In this document: positions 60,055 through 64,000 of the stretch, piece after piece
Layout: each line of letters starts with the position of its first letter
Position numbering within the stretch: position 1 is the stretch's first letter
DNA from: Penelope pileata
Lineage: Eukaryota > Chordata > Aves > Galliformes > Cracidae
NCBI GenBank assembly: GCA_013396635.1
Contig: WBMW01001504.1
Span: forward strand, 28,224 to 92,223
DNA: 64,000 nucleotides
Direction: 5' to 3'
Notes under the pieces: model-generated
The model's database searches: none
The model's input: the letters and a program-made list of their open reading frames with translations, nothing else
Told to the model about the DNA's origin: nothing
Program-made: the position numbers and the translations under genes

Positions 60055-61265
60055 CATCCATCCAAAAGACGTGATCCCCTGCTGTCAACACTACCAAACA
60101 TTTCCTTCACAGGCTGTTATGGCCAAAAGTTCAGGGCTTCTTGAGGAGCTCTTCTCAGGAAGCGCTTCAGCTTCTGAAGGAGAGCACGGCTGTTAGCATG
60201 CCTTCATGGATGATCCTCCAGGGTAAACTGCTGAACTCTGCAGCTTATACTCTGCAGCATGATTGATCCTGCCTGACAGCACTCCGGTGCTACACACGAT
60301 TTAAATCACCGAGACAGACGAGGGTCAGCTGCCAGACAAGCTGCCAACCTAACAGGGACTTGCTTTCATATGCTGCCATCCCATTAATGTGATGGTTGTG
60401 GAGCAAGGGGGCATCAGTGCCAGCTCCAAGAGGTTAAGGGCAAAGCTTGAGAAAGTACATCTGACAGCAGACACCAAAAGAACTTCACTCTGGTGATGGA
60501 AAGCTCACTTCAATTTGATTTCTTCAACCCCCACCAAACCTTTTTATAACAGCACTTTCTATGAAGAAAATCATACTTCTCTGCACCACAAGTCGAATCC
60601 AAGCAAAATTACATCATGTTAAAGTAGCCACAAAGCTGTCCTATTGCTGTAAACAGCATCAACACTCTGCATCCTTAACCTCCGTGTTTCAGCACATAAA
60701 AGCGTGCACGTTTGAAGCAAAACTACTGCATAGCATTCACCCCTGGGAAGAAGATGAAAGAACAAACAGCATGTGACAGATGTTACCCACATCCCCTGAC
60801 ATATTGCTGGATGGTGCTGGGATACTGCAGAAGCAAGCGCAGCCCAGGAATGCGTGAAACAAACAGTTTTGCTTTTCATTTCCTACCCACACTGTGGAAA
60901 AGACATTGTGATCTCCAGGACCTGAATGCTTCCCTGCAGCAAAAGGTGACGAGATCAGGTACCAATCTCTGGCCAAGTGATTACAATGACCCCCTCAATG
61001 GGAAATATTCTATCTTCAGCCACTCAGCATGCATGACAGCAAATGTTCAACCAGGTAATTAGGAATCAATCTTTTAAATTACAGGAAAACAACCCCCCTT
61101 CCCTGCCAAGCTAATATGCTTCCTCAGCTGAACATGCCTGAACTCCTATTTATGGCTTGAAAGGGCTGAGGGCATGGGCTTGGAGATCTCTCTCCATGCT
61201 CTAAAGTGATGGTATATGTTTTTTTCACCATTAAGTGTCTACATCTGCAAAGAACTCCAGTGCAG
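60055..61265. other. Intergenic stretch with no recognised gene
   Basis: 1.2 kb between the hAT copy and a CR1 fragment. Only short open frames; no feature that I can support. Confidence 0.55.
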
Positions 61266-61405
61266 ATCATAGAATCATAGAATGGTTCAGGTTGGAAGGG
61301 ACCTTAGAGATCATCTTGTTCCAACCCCCCTGCCATGGGCAAGGACACCTCCCACTAGACCAGGTTGCTTAAAGCCCCATCCAGCCTGGCTTTGAATACA
61401 GATCT
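61266..61405 (-). mobile_element. CR1 LINE 3' fragment
   Basis: Reverse-strand CR1 tail with a clean 3' end: ATCATAGAATCATAGAATGG, TTCAGGTTGGAAGGGACC, TTCCAACCCCCCTGCCATGG, AGGTTGCTTAAAGCCCCATC. It is one of the least diverged CR1 copies here. Confidence 0.93.
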
Positions 61406-64000
61406 TTGGAGCCTGCTGTTTTAAGCTATTCACATGTAGCCAAGCAGACAAATGAAAGGATTTTAGTGCCTTGGTTTATCAAAGCCTAATTACAAGCCAG
61501 CTGACAACACTGCTGTCAGCAGTCATCCAACCCATCATATTGAAGACTGGAGGAAGCAGACCTATTTTTGTAGAATACAGCAACGTAGTACGGATGGGCT
61601 TGAGTGAGGACTGAAGGAAGCTAAATAGAGGGAGAACTGCAATTTCAGGGAAACTGCTACTCCAGCTAGAGAGCAGCCCAGTACTTCCCACAAAATACAC
61701 TATATTTGCATGGATGTTCTTGTTTCCTCTTTGGAAAAGTCAGAAGTCGAGACCTCCTGTTTTAACACATTCCAAAAGTGAATGCATCTTGCAGAAAGTA
61801 TATGTTTAAGCTCCAAACTGGTGCCAGCTGCATGTTTGTAGAGATGGAAATTTGTATCTGTAGTGTTCTGCTACCCTTCCAGCCAGCTTCCTCTACAGGG
61901 CAAAGCACAGCACACTGCCCCTCCCAAGCCCAGACCCTTCCAAGTGCATCTGCAATTTGATTTCTGTCCTCATTTGCTACCTGGCAAGCCATGTCAGCTA
62001 GGATGATCTTGGCAGAAGATTTTACTGGCAGAAGATGGTCTTTTAACCCAAAAAGGAGGAGTTTTAGGCTGAGAGCTATTCAACATTGCCATTTCTCTGA
62101 GTGAGCCACAGCTTCAGAGTCTGCTCTGAGGCAGTGAGCCCAGCACATTCTGGACAGATACTTGCTCACATGCCATCACACCTTAGTGGCAGGCAGCTGT
62201 TATGAAAGCCTAAATTCCCTTCCACACAGTTGCCATTCTTCACTTTCCTTCTCCGAGTTGCTGATATTTAGCCAGTCAATGCTTTGGATGAACCACATGC
62301 TACACATCCACCTTGAGGAATGACAGTAGTTGCCATCTATACAAACATGCTCACTGCTTGAATCAAGAACCTGTCTAAAAAGCGTTGCCAGGAGCCATTT
62401 CAGAATGTTCTGAAGATATTTTCTTCTCCACTGAGAGCAGTCTAATGTTTCTGGTCCAGAACAGTATCTCCCACCAAGAAAGATGCTTACCTTCTAGATG
62501 CCAGACCTTGAGTCAAGGCTAACTAGTCTTGAAAGAGAACTTCCCCCTTTGTGTCTTCATCTGGACTGCCTCCAGTTCCCTTGCAATATAACACTCCCAG
62601 ACAGGCTTCCCTTGCTTGTCTTCTTTGGAAATTCAATTACATATTTCTCTGTAAATCTTCCCAGGAATATCAAACATGAAAGCCACGATAAATCTGGATA
62701 TAAGATCGCTTGGATTTCTTTCTAATCCTCCATCTTACTCTTATCCTTTTGGAGGACACGCTCAGCAGATTGGCAGACGTTTCATCAGATACACACCACA
62801 GTGGCCAAACAACACAGATTACCTTGTTGGCAGCAGGTTCACAGATCACCAGGACTGAAACATCCGTGCTTTATTACTACATAATTTCTTGATGGTGCAG
62901 CCTTCCAGCTGCTTAGGAGACACTCTCCAAGGACAGCATTCACAGAAGCATTTGCCTGTGGGATGTCAAACCTATCAGCGACAAGTCCAGCTTGCACAGC
63001 AGTTACTCAGAGATATTACAGCAAAGTTCTTACATCAAAAGCAGTTATTTGTACTTAGCCACACCACTAAAGAGTGTGCCAAAGCTGGCTAAAAAGCTTG
63101 ATATAGTTGTCACAAGCAATGTGCTTTCACTGAAATGAGGAGGAGCTAAACTCAGTCTCTCCTTCTGTGGAAAAATACACAGTTCATTCACACTTAAAGG
63201 AAAAGGATAAAACAAGATCCAGCTTAAATCACATTTAGTTAATTCACAGAGGGCACAGCAGTTCCAGTTAATCTATTACCTGTGCCGAAGTGCAGCAAAC
63301 GCCATTGATTGTGATCAGCGCTGAGCACAGGACAGCCAGTAAATACTATATAGAGCTTCTCCCTCATTTTTTCCCCCTTCTTTTATGTTTAAGCCATGTA
63401 TTAGTCATACTGAATGCTCTACTCCATAGCTGCAGGCTAAAGGATTAAGTGTCCAGTGTATACCAGGGAAAGAAGGTTAGCAAATGTTTTTATTAACTGT
63501 AGTACAGAAGAGCCAAATTAGCATCTGCTTTTCATATCTAAAAGCAGGTTAAAGTTTTCTTCTTCCCCTTGATTTGGGCATCACAACACTCAGAGCTCAC
63601 TTCCCCCAGCCTCCTTGATATTAGTGTAAGTACAAGAAGAAAACTGCTCAGCTTGGTCACCATTATTTGTAACTATTCTAGCGCATAGAAGATAAGGAAG
63701 TGGATTTATGCTTGTCTGGGAACAGAGGTTAAGTGATACAGCACTGAGCCCTTCTCAAAGCATGTCTGACACAGTGCTTAAAAGATTTCTTACTGCTACA
63801 CTTCAAATGAGAGCTGTGCCAACGTTGTCAAAATCCTTCTAAGCCAGTTGACCCTTAGGAGAAGCCAGTCTCCAGATTCAGCATAGGGAGAAAAAAATTG
63901 ACCCAGTAAGGAATTTCAGACACACTGGGCCACAGAAGTACCGTTGACATCATTAAGAACAAAATCTGGCCCAATATCAGACGGAGCTGCCGAAGGAAGA
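61406..64000. other. Intergenic stretch with no recognised gene
   Basis: 2.6 kb to the window edge. No open frame exceeds 80 codons, and none matches a family I know. I see no transposon or RNA gene. Confidence 0.55.

Overview
The window is a piece of an avian genome, most likely from a galliform bird. The evidence is many truncated CR1 LINE copies ending in the (ATTCTRTG) motif, a mariner copy that I recognise as the chicken Galluhop type, avian ERV LTRs, and a complete TRPM8 gene whose residues follow the chicken pattern. I cannot fix the species. Two assembly gaps, one of 44 N and one single N inside a perfect 63-bp duplication, point to a draft assembly.

Left half (about 1-32.5 kb): one protein-coding gene fills this part, TRPM8, the cold and menthol receptor cation channel, on the minus strand. 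I could place all 24 coding exons from the start codon at 32502 to the stop at 332. They join without a frame break into 1096 codons (1095 residues plus stop), exactly 9 fewer residues than human TRPM8, because the bird protein starts at the methionine equivalent to human Met10. All introns are GT-AG except intron 9, which has a GC donor. The channel core is intact: S1-S6, the Ca2+ site (E773, Q776, N790, D793), the S4 arginine R833, the pore-loop cysteines C920/C931 around a glycosylation sequon at N925, the TRP helix and a C-terminal coiled coil. Position 796 is Ala, the residue linked to icilin insensitivity in chicken. The filter carries FGH where FGQ is usual.

The introns hold CR1 fragments. 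Intron 8 holds a solo ERV LTR in antisense orientation (21094-21940) with a perfect 5-bp target duplication. Intron 4 is only 250 bp and about half of it is a CR1 tail.

Right half (about 32.5-64 kb): the region upstream of TRPM8. I recognise no host protein-coding exon here. It holds CR1 fragments (40.7, 47.0, 47.8, 48.1 and 61.3 kb), an LTR remnant near 48.8 kb, a nearly full-length but decayed mariner (53.15-54.52 kb), an internally deleted hAT/Charlie element with a perfect 8-bp target duplication (59238-60046), and a few tandem repeats. Distal regulatory DNA for TRPM8 or a lncRNA could lie here, but nothing in the sequence proves it. The only host gene I can support is TRPM8. I found no sign of a new multi-gene system.
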